DNA of 64,000 bases from G963422445 sp963422445 (GTDB lineage: Bacteria; Pseudomonadota; Alphaproteobacteria; Thalassobaculales; Thalassobaculaceae). This document shows, piece by piece, positions 54,686 through 63,088 of the stretch. The stretch spans positions 558,001 to 622,000 of the forward strand of contig OY729512.2 of assembly GCA_963422445.2 (NCBI GenBank), in the 5' to 3' direction. Each line of letters begins with the position of its first letter. Position 1 is the first letter of the stretch. The notes under the pieces were generated by a model. That model was not told where the DNA came from and ran no database searches. It saw only the letters and a list, made by a program, of their open reading frames with translations. A program made the translations under genes and the position numbers.

Positions 54686-55822
54686 ATGAGCAAGACCATG
54701 GAAGACGCGCTGGGCGACCTCTCGGCGCTCAAGCGCCTGATAAGCGCCAGCGATTTCGATCTGGTCGTGGCAGTCTCGCCGGAAAATGTCCGCTATGGCA
54801 GCGATGTCTTCATTTCGACGCAGGTCGACATCCGTGACCGGCTCGCGCTATTGGTCTGGGACGGCGTCCGTGACCCGGTCTTCGTACTGTGCCAGGTCGA
54901 AGAAGGGTTAGCGCGACAGGAATCCTGGGTCCGGGACATTCGCGTCTACAAGGAATTCGTGACCTCACCAGTCGACCTGCTTGCCGATGTCATCGAGGAC
55001 CTCGGCTGCGCCAGCGGCCGCATCGGTCTCGAGTACGACTACCTTCCTGCAGCCGGTTTCGAGCGCCTGCGCCAACGGCTGCCGAATGCGCGCTTCGGGC
55101 CCTGCGACCCGATTTTCACACGCGCCCGCATGACCAAGACGCCACGCGAGCGCGATCTGCTCGCCAACGCGTTCCGCGGCACCGAACGCGCCCTTAAGGA
55201 AACGTTCCTCGCAACCCGGCCGGGCGATACCGAGCGTGACATGTGCTTCCGGCTGGCCGACGGTATCTTGCGTTACGGTGCGGAATCCGTTGCCTTCACC
55301 CATATCAACGCCGGACCGAATACCGGGTTTCCGCATATGGACCCGTCGAAATATCGCGCCCGCCGCGGCGATATCCTCAAGGCCGACGCTGGCGGACGAT
55401 ACAACCGGTATTATTCCAATGTCGGGCGCACCGCAAAACTTGGCCCGTTGACCGGCGAAGACCGTTCCTGGTGGTCACGCCTGCGGCAGATTCACCACGC
55501 TCTCATCGAGATGGTACGACCGGGCTACAGCGGCCGGGACCTCTTCGAGCAGGCGACCTGGCTGCACCGACATCATGATATCCCGTTCCCCTACGCCCAT
55601 AACGGACATGGACTCGGTCTGCTGGTCCACGAAGCCCCCCTGATCAGCCCACATGACGAGACGGTCCTCGAACCGGGCATGATGGTCACCGTTGAAACCC
55701 GGGTGCGCTGGGTCGGAAAATGTGGTTATCATATGGAAGATCTGATTGAAGTCACGGACGCAAACCCTGTTATTCGTTCGGATTTCTTCGACAATGAGGA
55801 CATTCTCGTTGTCGACGCCTGA
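54686..55822 (+). CDS. M24-family metallopeptidase-like protein
   Basis: A 378-residue creatinase/prolidase-fold protein starting at the ATG at 54686 (MSKTMEDALGDLSALKRLIS). The N-terminal creatinase-like domain is followed by the pita-bread catalytic domain. Metal ligands: Asp in KADAGGRYN (234), His in HNGHGLGLLVHE (308), Glu in MVTVETRV (337) and Glu in YHMEDLIEV (351). The second Asp position reads Asn (YYSNVGRT, 245). That is atypical and may change metal occupancy or activity. Preceded by the MITE-like copy B and followed by tctC, suggesting a substrate-processing role in the transporter cluster. Confidence 0.85.
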   Translation: MSKTMEDALGDLSALKRLISASDFDLVVAVSPENVRYGSDVFISTQVDIRDRLALLVWDGVRDPVFVLCQVEEGLARQESWVRDIRVYKEFVTSPVDLLADVIEDLGCASGRIGLEYDYLPAAGFERLRQRLPNARFGPCDPIFTRARMTKTPRERDLLANAFRGTERALKETFLATRPGDTERDMCFRLADGILRYGAESVAFTHINAGPNTGFPHMDPSKYRARRGDILKADAGGRYNRYYSNVGRTAKLGPLTGEDRSWWSRLRQIHHALIEMVRPGYSGRDLFEQATWLHRHHDIPFPYAHNGHGLGLLVHEAPLISPHDETVLEPGMMVTVETRVRWVGKCGYHMEDLIEVTDANPVIRSDFFDNEDILVVDA

Positions 55823-55914
55823 CCCGGATCCGCGCCGGCAAGGCCGTACCCGCTTGTAATCCCGGTCTCACGACTGCGGATGAATCCACGACAAGACAGA
55901 TACAGGAGAACAGG

Positions 55915-56835
55915 ATGTTGATAAGAATTGTGGCCGTCGCCGTCGCCCTTGTCGCGATGACCTTCGGCGCCCGGGCCGACTATCCGGAAAAACCGATCAC
56001 GCTGGTCGTACCCTACAAGGCGGGCGGCACGACCCATACGATGTCGATGGTGCTCTCGAAGGCGCTTGGCCGCGAGCTTGGCGATACCGTGGTGGTCAGA
56101 ACCCGGCCGGGCGGCGGCAGCGCCGTTGGCGCAACCTTCGTGGCAAAGGCGAAGCCGGACGGCTATACCATAATGTATACCGATCTCGGTAATCTCATCT
56201 GGAATCCGCTGACCATGCGGGACGTTCAGTTCGGGATGGACGACTTTCGCGTGATCGCCGGAGTCAGCGAATACCAGGTCGCGCTTGTGGCGACCCCGGA
56301 CAAACCGTTCAAAACACTGCCCGAACTGCTGGAATATACCCGCACCCATCCACTCAATGTCGCCGATATGGGCGGCATGTCGAAAACATTCCTGAACTAC
56401 ATCGCTCGCAAGGAAAATGTGAAATGGACCGCGATTCCGACCCGGGGCGGCGGCGAAATGGTGCCTTTCCTGCTTGGCGGCAAAGTCGACTTTGCCTATA
56501 GCGGCGGCATCCACCAGAAGCACGGTGAGAAGATGATCGTGCTCGCCTCGTTCCTGAACGAACGCCTGCCGACGGCGCCGCACGCGCCATCAACACAGGA
56601 ACTCTACGGTATCTCCATGCCCGGCAACTCGGTCGTTGTGGCGCCCGCCGGACTGCCGGACGATATCGCCGCCAAACTTGAGGCTGCGGTCAAGGCCTCC
56701 ATGGACGATCCGGATTTCACCCGGGTTCTCAAGAACATACAGTTTCCGAAGAAGTTCATACCGTCGTCCGAACTCGCCGCCTTTGTTGCCAACACAACGA
56801 AGGGCCTGCACGAGGTTCTCGCTGCGACGAAGTAA
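55915..56835 (+). CDS. tripartite tricarboxylate transporter substrate-binding protein (TctC/Bug)
   Basis: A 306-residue periplasmic binding protein with a signal peptide (AVALVAMTFGARA) followed by DYPEKPITLVVPYKAGG, the typical Bug start. Conserved RPGGGSAVGATFVAKAKPDG, the ligand region (DLGNLIWNPLT) and the C-terminal SELAAFVANTTKGLHEVL fit TctC proteins, which bind carboxylates and deliver them to TctAB. Located 92 nt after the M24 gene; followed by tctB and tctA. Confidence 0.93.
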   Translation: MLIRIVAVAVALVAMTFGARADYPEKPITLVVPYKAGGTTHTMSMVLSKALGRELGDTVVVRTRPGGGSAVGATFVAKAKPDGYTIMYTDLGNLIWNPLTMRDVQFGMDDFRVIAGVSEYQVALVATPDKPFKTLPELLEYTRTHPLNVADMGGMSKTFLNYIARKENVKWTAIPTRGGGEMVPFLLGGKVDFAYSGGIHQKHGEKMIVLASFLNERLPTAPHAPSTQELYGISMPGNSVVVAPAGLPDDIAAKLEAAVKASMDDPDFTRVLKNIQFPKKFIPSSELAAFVANTTKGLHEVLAATK

Positions 56836-56916
56836 CATGGGCGGTGACGGGCGGGACGCCCACAAGGCGCCCCGTCCGTGCTCCATCTCTGGCTTCCGGT
56901 ACCAGAAACTGCGCTC

Positions 56917-57402
56917 TTGAAAAGAACTCACATCTGGGCGGGCATTCTGCTCGCGGCGCTGTCAGCGTTCTGTCTTCTGTGGGTCATTCCAGAGAACACG
57001 GCGCCAGCGCAAAGCGATCTTGATCTCTCGCCGGCGCTGATGCCGTCGGTCGCGGTTGGACTGTGCCTCGTGCTGTCGCTGGTCATGCTGGTCCACGCCT
57101 TGCGTGCTGGAGTCAGCGAAGCCGCCGATCTCGACGAGGAGTTCGGCGAAGAGGCCAGCGGCACCGACTTGCAGGTGCTCGGAAACCTGTTGATCTGGGC
57201 CGTTGTCTCGGTGGTCTCGCTTCTGATCATGGAGCATGTCGGCTTCGAACCGGCAATGACAGTGTTTCTGGCCAGCGCCATGCTGTTCGTCGGCGCCCGC
57301 AATCCGTGGAGCATCGGGTTGATTGCCGTGCTCGCTCCGATCGGACTGTCCCAGCTGGTCTTTCATGTCTTCACAACCGAGCTCCCGGCCATCTGGCGCT
57401 GA
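56917..57402 (+). CDS. tctB: tripartite tricarboxylate transporter small membrane subunit TctB
   Basis: A four-helix membrane protein of about 161 residues with AGILLAALSAFCLLWVIPEN and LLIWAVVSVVSLLIMEHVGF. I chose the TTG at 56917 (LKRTHIWAGILL); an ATG at 56878 adds 13 residues without family character. TctB pairs with TctA in a sodium-dependent carboxylate transporter. 12 nt separate it from tctA. Confidence 0.85.
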   Translation: MKRTHIWAGILLAALSAFCLLWVIPENTAPAQSDLDLSPALMPSVAVGLCLVLSLVMLVHALRAGVSEAADLDEEFGEEASGTDLQVLGNLLIWAVVSVVSLLIMEHVGFEPAMTVFLASAMLFVGARNPWSIGLIAVLAPIGLSQLVFHVFTTELPAIWR

Positions 57403-57414
57403 ACGGATTGATCG

Positions 57415-58962
57415 ATGGACATTCTCGCAAACATGATGGCCGGGTTCGAAGCCGCCTTTACTCTGACCAACATGCTTTACATATGTGTCGGGATCGTGCT
57501 CGGGATCATCTTCGGAGTTCTGCCAGGCATGGGCAGCGTCACGGCCCTCGCCGTCCTGATTCCAATAACCTTCTATTTCTCACCGCTCTCGGCCATCGCC
57601 TTCCTGCTCGGCATCAACAAGGGCGGAACATCCGGCGGCGCGATACCGGCAATCCTCATCAATGCTCCGGGCACGCCGGAGGCAGCAGCAACGGCAATGG
57701 ACGGCTACCCGCTGGCCCGGCAGGGCAAACCGGAAAAAGCAATGAAGACGGCGCTTTACTCATCCGTCTTTGGTGACACATTCTCCGACATCATCCTGAT
57801 TCTGATGGCGGCTCCCTTCGCAGCGATTGCGCTCAAATTCGGCCCCAACGAATTCACCACGATCATCCTGTTCTCGTTCACGATGATCGCCGCGTTGGCC
57901 GGCCGATCACTGGTAAAGGGCTTCATCGCCGCCGGACTCGGTGTTTTCCTGAGTACCTGGGGGCTTGACCCGGTCGACAGCACGACGCGCATGACCTTCG
58001 GCACACTTTATCTCTATGACGGCGTCCCGATCCTGCCATTTGCGATCGGGACGCTCGCATTGAGTTCGGTTCTCTCGCAGCTCTATGACCTCAGGCGCGA
58101 TCGCCACAAGCTGGCGACACCGCTGCCGCTCGCCGCCGAATTCAAGGCAGAAAACCGCATTTCTCCAGCGGAATTCTGGGGAAACTGGAAGACGCTGCTG
58201 CGATCGGCCTGTATCGGCACCGGGGTCGGGATCCTGCCCGGCCTCGGCGTGACACTGGCAGCGTTCCTCGGTTACGGCGCCGCCCGGCGGGCATCGCTGC
58301 GCGGTGACAGATTCGGCACTGGCGAGATCGAGGGCATCCAGGCGACCGAGGCGGCAAACAGCGCTGTGGTCGGCTCGAACCTGATTCCAACCATCGCTCT
58401 CGGTATTCCCGGCAACGTTGCCGCGGCACTCCTGATCGGCGCCTTCATGATTCACGGCGTCGTGCCCGGTCCGCTGATGATGGTGAACCACGCCGAACTG
58501 ATCTACAGCATCTTCGCCTCGATGCTCATGGCGAATCTCGCGCATCTCGTTATCGGTCGCCTTGGCATCCGCGTCTGGGTACAGTTTGTACGAATTCCCA
58601 AGCATGTCGTGTTACCGATCGTCGTGCTGCTCTGCGTTGTCGGGGTTTACATTCCGACGAACTCGATGTTTGACATCGCCCTTCTCTTCGTATTCGCGGG
58701 TCTCGGCTACCTGATGCGCAAGTCCGGGTTCTCGCTGGTCTGTCTGGTCATAGGCTTTCTGCTCGGCAGCAATTTCGAGATCTATCTCCGCCAGACCATC
58801 CTGATCAACAAGGCGGACCTGACCGTTCTCCTGACCAGCCCGATCTCGCTGACCTTCCTGATCCTGACTCTGGTGTTCCTGTGGCACTTCGGATTCCGGT
58901 CACCGGCCCGCCGCAAGCGCGCAGCCGGCGTCAGGCCTGTCGGTATCGAAGATGACGGATAA
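57415..58962 (+). CDS. tctA: tripartite tricarboxylate transporter large permease TctA
   Basis: A 515-residue integral membrane protein with the TctA signatures VLGIIFGVLPGMGSVTALAV, INKGGTSGGAIPAILINAPG and EAAATAMDGYPLARQGKPEK in order. A mid-protein repeat (GTGVGILPGLGVTLAAFLGY; EAANSAVVGSNLIPTIALGI) completes the duplicated fold. About twelve helices. The permease of the cluster. Confidence 0.96.
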   Translation: MDILANMMAGFEAAFTLTNMLYICVGIVLGIIFGVLPGMGSVTALAVLIPITFYFSPLSAIAFLLGINKGGTSGGAIPAILINAPGTPEAAATAMDGYPLARQGKPEKAMKTALYSSVFGDTFSDIILILMAAPFAAIALKFGPNEFTTIILFSFTMIAALAGRSLVKGFIAAGLGVFLSTWGLDPVDSTTRMTFGTLYLYDGVPILPFAIGTLALSSVLSQLYDLRRDRHKLATPLPLAAEFKAENRISPAEFWGNWKTLLRSACIGTGVGILPGLGVTLAAFLGYGAARRASLRGDRFGTGEIEGIQATEAANSAVVGSNLIPTIALGIPGNVAAALLIGAFMIHGVVPGPLMMVNHAELIYSIFASMLMANLAHLVIGRLGIRVWVQFVRIPKHVVLPIVVLLCVVGVYIPTNSMFDIALLFVFAGLGYLMRKSGFSLVCLVIGFLLGSNFEIYLRQTILINKADLTVLLTSPISLTFLILTLVFLWHFGFRSPARRKRAAGVRPVGIEDDG

Positions 58963-59081
58963 GGCAGGGCATTGCCGGATGTGCGACGGTCGACCGGAAC
59001 GCGCCACCTTGCGGCAAACCGGTCGGCAAGCCGCCGGACCCGGCAACGGATGCACGACGATCAATTCTCCAGCGAGGCGCC

Positions 59082-60629
59082 ATGTCTGATCGACCGAATA
59101 TCCTGTTCATGACCTCGGACCAGCAACGGGCCGACTGTTATGGCTTCGCCGGGCGCCGGGTGTCCACACCGCATCTCGACCGCCTTGCCGGGGAAGGCAC
59201 GCATTTCGATCGTTGCATCACACCCAATCTGGTCTGCCAGCCGTCACGCGCGTCCATCCTGACGGGCCTGCTGCCACTCAGTCATGGCGTCATCGACAAC
59301 GGGATCGATCTGCGGCCGGAGGTCGGCAATACCGGCTTCGCCGCGGCCCTATCGGCCAGCGGTTACGACACGGCGTTCCTCGGCAAGGCGCATTTTTCAA
59401 CCTGCAACACCTTCGCACCGACCGGGACACCGGAATGTGTTCGCAGCAGCCCGGCCTATCAGCCAGCATGGTCCGGACCCTATATGGGGTTCCGGCATGT
59501 CGAACTCATTGTGCTTGGGCATTGGTTCAAGAACCGCAGGGACAATGTTGCTCCGCCCTGCGGGCAGCATTATGAACGCTGGGCTTTCGAAGAAACCGGT
59601 TTCGCCGATGTTTTCGAACTCTGGGCGGCCGAGACCATGCCCGGAGCCGGTGCGGCCCAGACCTGGAGTTCGGGCCTGCCGCCGGCCCTGCACAGCAGTA
59701 CCTGGTGCGCGGACCGGACGGTCGAGTGGTTGCGCAGCCGCGCCGCGGACACGCCGTTTTGCGCCTGGGTGTCGTTTCCGGACCCGCACCATCCGTTCGA
59801 TTGCCCGGAGCCCTGGAGCCGGCTCCATCACCCTGATGCAGTCGACCTGCCAGTGGCCGGCGAAAAAGATCTCGACCGGCGTCCGTGGTGGCATCGCGCC
59901 TCACTCGAACGGGAGCCGGCTCTCGACGATCCGCTGCTCAGGTCGTTTCGCGCCGGGCTTTCCAGGGTTCCGGACCAGTCGGAACGGCAATTGCGGGAAA
60001 TGACGGCCAACTACTACGGAATGATCTCGCTGATCGATCATTCCGTCGGCCGTATTCTCGTTGAACTCGACCAACTTGGCCTGCGGAACAACACGATTGT
60101 CATCTATTCGACCGACCATGGCGATCTGCTGGGCGATCACGGCCTCTATCTCAAGGGACCGACTCCTTACGAAGCGCTGCTCCGGGTCGGGCTGATCGCA
60201 CGCGGCCCAAACATACCCGCCGGCCGGATCGTGCGCGACCCGGTTTCGACGCTGGATCTTGCGGCGACCATCTGCGATTATGCCGGCACGACACTCGCAA
60301 CCGACACTCAGTCGCGCAGTCTGCGTGATCTTCTTGAAGCCACCTCTTCGGCCAGCCGCGACATGGCATACAGCGAATGGAACGTGAATGCGAGCCGCTG
60401 CGGCGTGCCGCTGGAACTGCGGACAGTGCGAACGGCGACGGCAAAACTGACACTCGAGTGCGTTTCACAAGCCGGCGAATTCTACGATCTTGCGAATGAT
60501 CCGCATGAGATGGACAATCGTTTCGGCGATCCTGGCGTGGCTGCCTTGCAGCGCGAGCTTGAAGACATGATCGCGGGCCGGCCGGGCCCCGTGCGCGAGA
60601 CATTCGACACACCGGTCGGGATGGCATGA
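59082..60629 (+). CDS. sulfatase (formylglycine-dependent, type I)
   Basis: A 515-residue sulfatase. The formylglycine motif CxPSR is present as CQPSRASILTGLLPLSHG (Cys52), and the N-terminal metal residues in NILFMTSDQQRADCY are typical. The second metal/active-site block is STDHGDLLGDHGLYLKGPTP. Hydrolyses organic sulfate or phosphonate esters, with no clear secretion signal, so it is probably cytoplasmic. Substrate unknown. It follows tctA and overlaps the DUF3604 gene by 4 nt. Confidence 0.92.
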   Translation: MSDRPNILFMTSDQQRADCYGFAGRRVSTPHLDRLAGEGTHFDRCITPNLVCQPSRASILTGLLPLSHGVIDNGIDLRPEVGNTGFAAALSASGYDTAFLGKAHFSTCNTFAPTGTPECVRSSPAYQPAWSGPYMGFRHVELIVLGHWFKNRRDNVAPPCGQHYERWAFEETGFADVFELWAAETMPGAGAAQTWSSGLPPALHSSTWCADRTVEWLRSRAADTPFCAWVSFPDPHHPFDCPEPWSRLHHPDAVDLPVAGEKDLDRRPWWHRASLEREPALDDPLLRSFRAGLSRVPDQSERQLREMTANYYGMISLIDHSVGRILVELDQLGLRNNTIVIYSTDHGDLLGDHGLYLKGPTPYEALLRVGLIARGPNIPAGRIVRDPVSTLDLAATICDYAGTTLATDTQSRSLRDLLEATSSASRDMAYSEWNVNASRCGVPLELRTVRTATAKLTLECVSQAGEFYDLANDPHEMDNRFGDPGVAALQRELEDMIAGRPGPVRETFDTPVGMA

Positions 60630-62950
60630 CGGAGGCCGGGACAATGGCAAGACAAGTTCTCAACGACCCGACTGTGGTCGATCCGGACATGATCGCGGAG
60701 GTCTGGAGCGATGCTAGGCCGTCGGAAGACCCGGTGCTTTACGGTCACGTCGCAATGGACCCTTCGGGCCCGGTGCCGGCGCGCAGCGTACAGACCCTAC
60801 GCATCGTGTATACCGTTGGCCGGCATGGTATGGACGATACCGGCAGCCTGCGTGTGGTGCTGCGGTCGGTTGGCGACAGCGGTCGCCTGCAGGTGCATGA
60901 CCCCGCAGCGCCGAATTTCGTGACAGCCGACGCGAGCAATGGTGCGGGGCTGCATGTTGCCTATCTTCCGACCGGCGGCTGGAGGCCGCGCAACAAATGC
61001 CTGCAGGTCACGGTCGTCAAGGGCTGTCTGCGAGAGGGCGACACCATTACCGTGACGATCGGCGACACCTCGGGCGGCTCGCCTGGCGCGTTCATGCAAT
61101 CGCATTGCGAGACCAATTTCGAATACAAGGTCGTGGTCGATGTCTGCGCCACCGGCCATTATCTACCGCTGACACAGGTTCCGTCGGTTTCGATCGTGCC
61201 CGGCCCGCCGGTGCGGTGGAAGGCCGTGCTGCCGACCCTGCGCCGTCCCGGTGAACAGTTCCAGCTGGGCCTCAAGGCCGAGGACCTCTGGGGCAATCCG
61301 ACCGATCAGGCAGAGGGCCAACTCCACATCCGGGCCAGCTTGCCGGTCCGGAATCTGCCCGAGCAGTTTGCCTATCCACGCGGTGAGCGCGCAGTGATGT
61401 TCGAAAACCTTTCGATCAATGGACCGGGCCTGCTCGAAATCGTGATCGAATCCGAGGACGGCGAAGAGCTTGCGCGCGCCAATCCGCTGGTTATCCAGGC
61501 CGGGCCTCATGGTGGATACTGGGCCGATCTGCACGGCCAGAGCGGCGAGTCGGTCGGCCTCAACACGAGTTATCAATATTTCCAGTTCGCGCGCGACTGC
61601 GCATTTCTCGATGCCACGAGCCATCAGGCCAATGACTTCCAAGTCAACAACGCTTTCTGGTCCTATATCAACGAACTCACTATGCGGTTCCATGAAGATG
61701 ACCGCTTCGTCACTTTCCCGGGCTATGAGTGGTCCGGCAATACGGCTGTGGGAGGTGACCGCAACGTCTTCTTCCGCCACGAAGGACGGCAGATTCACCG
61801 ATCTTCACACGCCCTGCTTCCCGATCGCTCCGACATCGATACCGATGCCAACGACGTGGCAGCGCTGTTCGAGGTTCTGGCTGATGAGGACTGTGTGGTG
61901 TTCGCCCATGTCGGCGGCCGCTACGCCGACATCGCCTTCGCGCATGACGGCCAGCTCGAACGGTCCATGGAACTGCATTCGGCTTGGGGCACATTCGAAT
62001 GGCTGATTGAAGACTGTTTCCGGCTCGGCCACCGGGTCGGCGTGGTCGCAAACTCCGATGGCCACAAGGGACGTCCCGGAGCCAGCTATCCCGGTGCCTC
62101 GACCTTCGGGGCCTATGGCGGCCTCACCTGTTTCCTTGCCGAATCCCTGACCCGCGACGGATTGTTCGAATCGCTGCGCAAGCGTCGCCACTACGCGACA
62201 ACCGGCAACCGGCTACATCTGCAAATGGATCTAACCTTGCCCGATCCCGGCCAACGCTTTGACGAAGACCCGAAAGTCTTTCCGGATGCCGGATCGGACA
62301 CCGTCTCGTCGCTGATGATGGGCGACATCGCCCGCTGTACCAGTGATGTCGTGTCGTTGAACGTGCGAGCAATCGCCACCACCCCGATCGAGCGTATCGA
62401 AATCCGCAATGCCGCAACAGTTGTTGAGACGGTTCGCGGCTTCGGTGAAGAGTGTCTCGGCGAGCGTTTCCGCATTGTCTGGAGCGGCGCCGAATATCGC
62501 GGCCGCGGCCGCGAGACGCAGTGGCGGGGAACCTTGCGTTTCGACGGCCGCCGCATTCGCCGGATGGTCAAGATCAATGCCTGGAACCATGAGCGGGAAA
62601 TCGTCTGTACGGACGAGTCGACGGTGACCTTCAATGCCATTACGACCGGCAATTTCGGGGGTGTCGATATCTGGCTCGACGGCACGGGCGGTAACCTCGA
62701 CATCGCGTCCAATCTGGTCAATGCATGTCTGCCGCTGGCAGACATCGGCCTTGACGACACTGTCTTCGAAGCTGGCGGACTGCACCGGCAGATTAAGGTC
62801 TACCGCATGCCGGAACAGCAGGATTCGTGCGAGATTAATGCAAGTGTTCCGATCAAGGTGACACCCGGCGCGGACGATGCCATCTGGATCAGCCTGTACA
62901 CCGAGGACGGATTTCAGGCCTGGTCCAGCCCGATCTACCTGATCCCCTGA
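60626..62950 (+). CDS. DUF3604-family protein (PHP-like hydrolase)
   Basis: A 774-residue protein, start ATG at 60626 overlapping the sulfatase stop (ATGA). The N-terminal half is beta-rich with no identified domain. The C-terminal half has the PHP-like blocks GGYWADLHGQSGESVG, FVTFPGYEWSGNTAVGGDRN, CVVFAHVGGRYADI and GVVANSDGHKGRPGASYPGA, in the order of the DUF3604 family, which is thought to act on phosphate or ester bonds with metal. No signal peptide, so a cytoplasmic partner of the sulfatase is likely. Confidence 0.8.
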   Translation: MTEAGTMARQVLNDPTVVDPDMIAEVWSDARPSEDPVLYGHVAMDPSGPVPARSVQTLRIVYTVGRHGMDDTGSLRVVLRSVGDSGRLQVHDPAAPNFVTADASNGAGLHVAYLPTGGWRPRNKCLQVTVVKGCLREGDTITVTIGDTSGGSPGAFMQSHCETNFEYKVVVDVCATGHYLPLTQVPSVSIVPGPPVRWKAVLPTLRRPGEQFQLGLKAEDLWGNPTDQAEGQLHIRASLPVRNLPEQFAYPRGERAVMFENLSINGPGLLEIVIESEDGEELARANPLVIQAGPHGGYWADLHGQSGESVGLNTSYQYFQFARDCAFLDATSHQANDFQVNNAFWSYINELTMRFHEDDRFVTFPGYEWSGNTAVGGDRNVFFRHEGRQIHRSSHALLPDRSDIDTDANDVAALFEVLADEDCVVFAHVGGRYADIAFAHDGQLERSMELHSAWGTFEWLIEDCFRLGHRVGVVANSDGHKGRPGASYPGASTFGAYGGLTCFLAESLTRDGLFESLRKRRHYATTGNRLHLQMDLTLPDPGQRFDEDPKVFPDAGSDTVSSLMMGDIARCTSDVVSLNVRAIATTPIERIEIRNAATVVETVRGFGEECLGERFRIVWSGAEYRGRGRETQWRGTLRFDGRRIRRMVKINAWNHEREIVCTDESTVTFNAITTGNFGGVDIWLDGTGGNLDIASNLVNACLPLADIGLDDTVFEAGGLHRQIKVYRMPEQQDSCEINASVPIKVTPGADDAIWISLYTEDGFQAWSSPIYLIP

Positions 62951-63088
62951 ACATCGCCGATATCAGGACTCTCTCCGAACGCCTCAAAATCTGGTTGACC
63001 GTCCCGGCACGTTCGGTACCATTCGCATCGTGAGGCAAAGATGGGCCGCCCGCATCTTCAGGCTGGCCGAGACAAAGGAAGATGCTCA

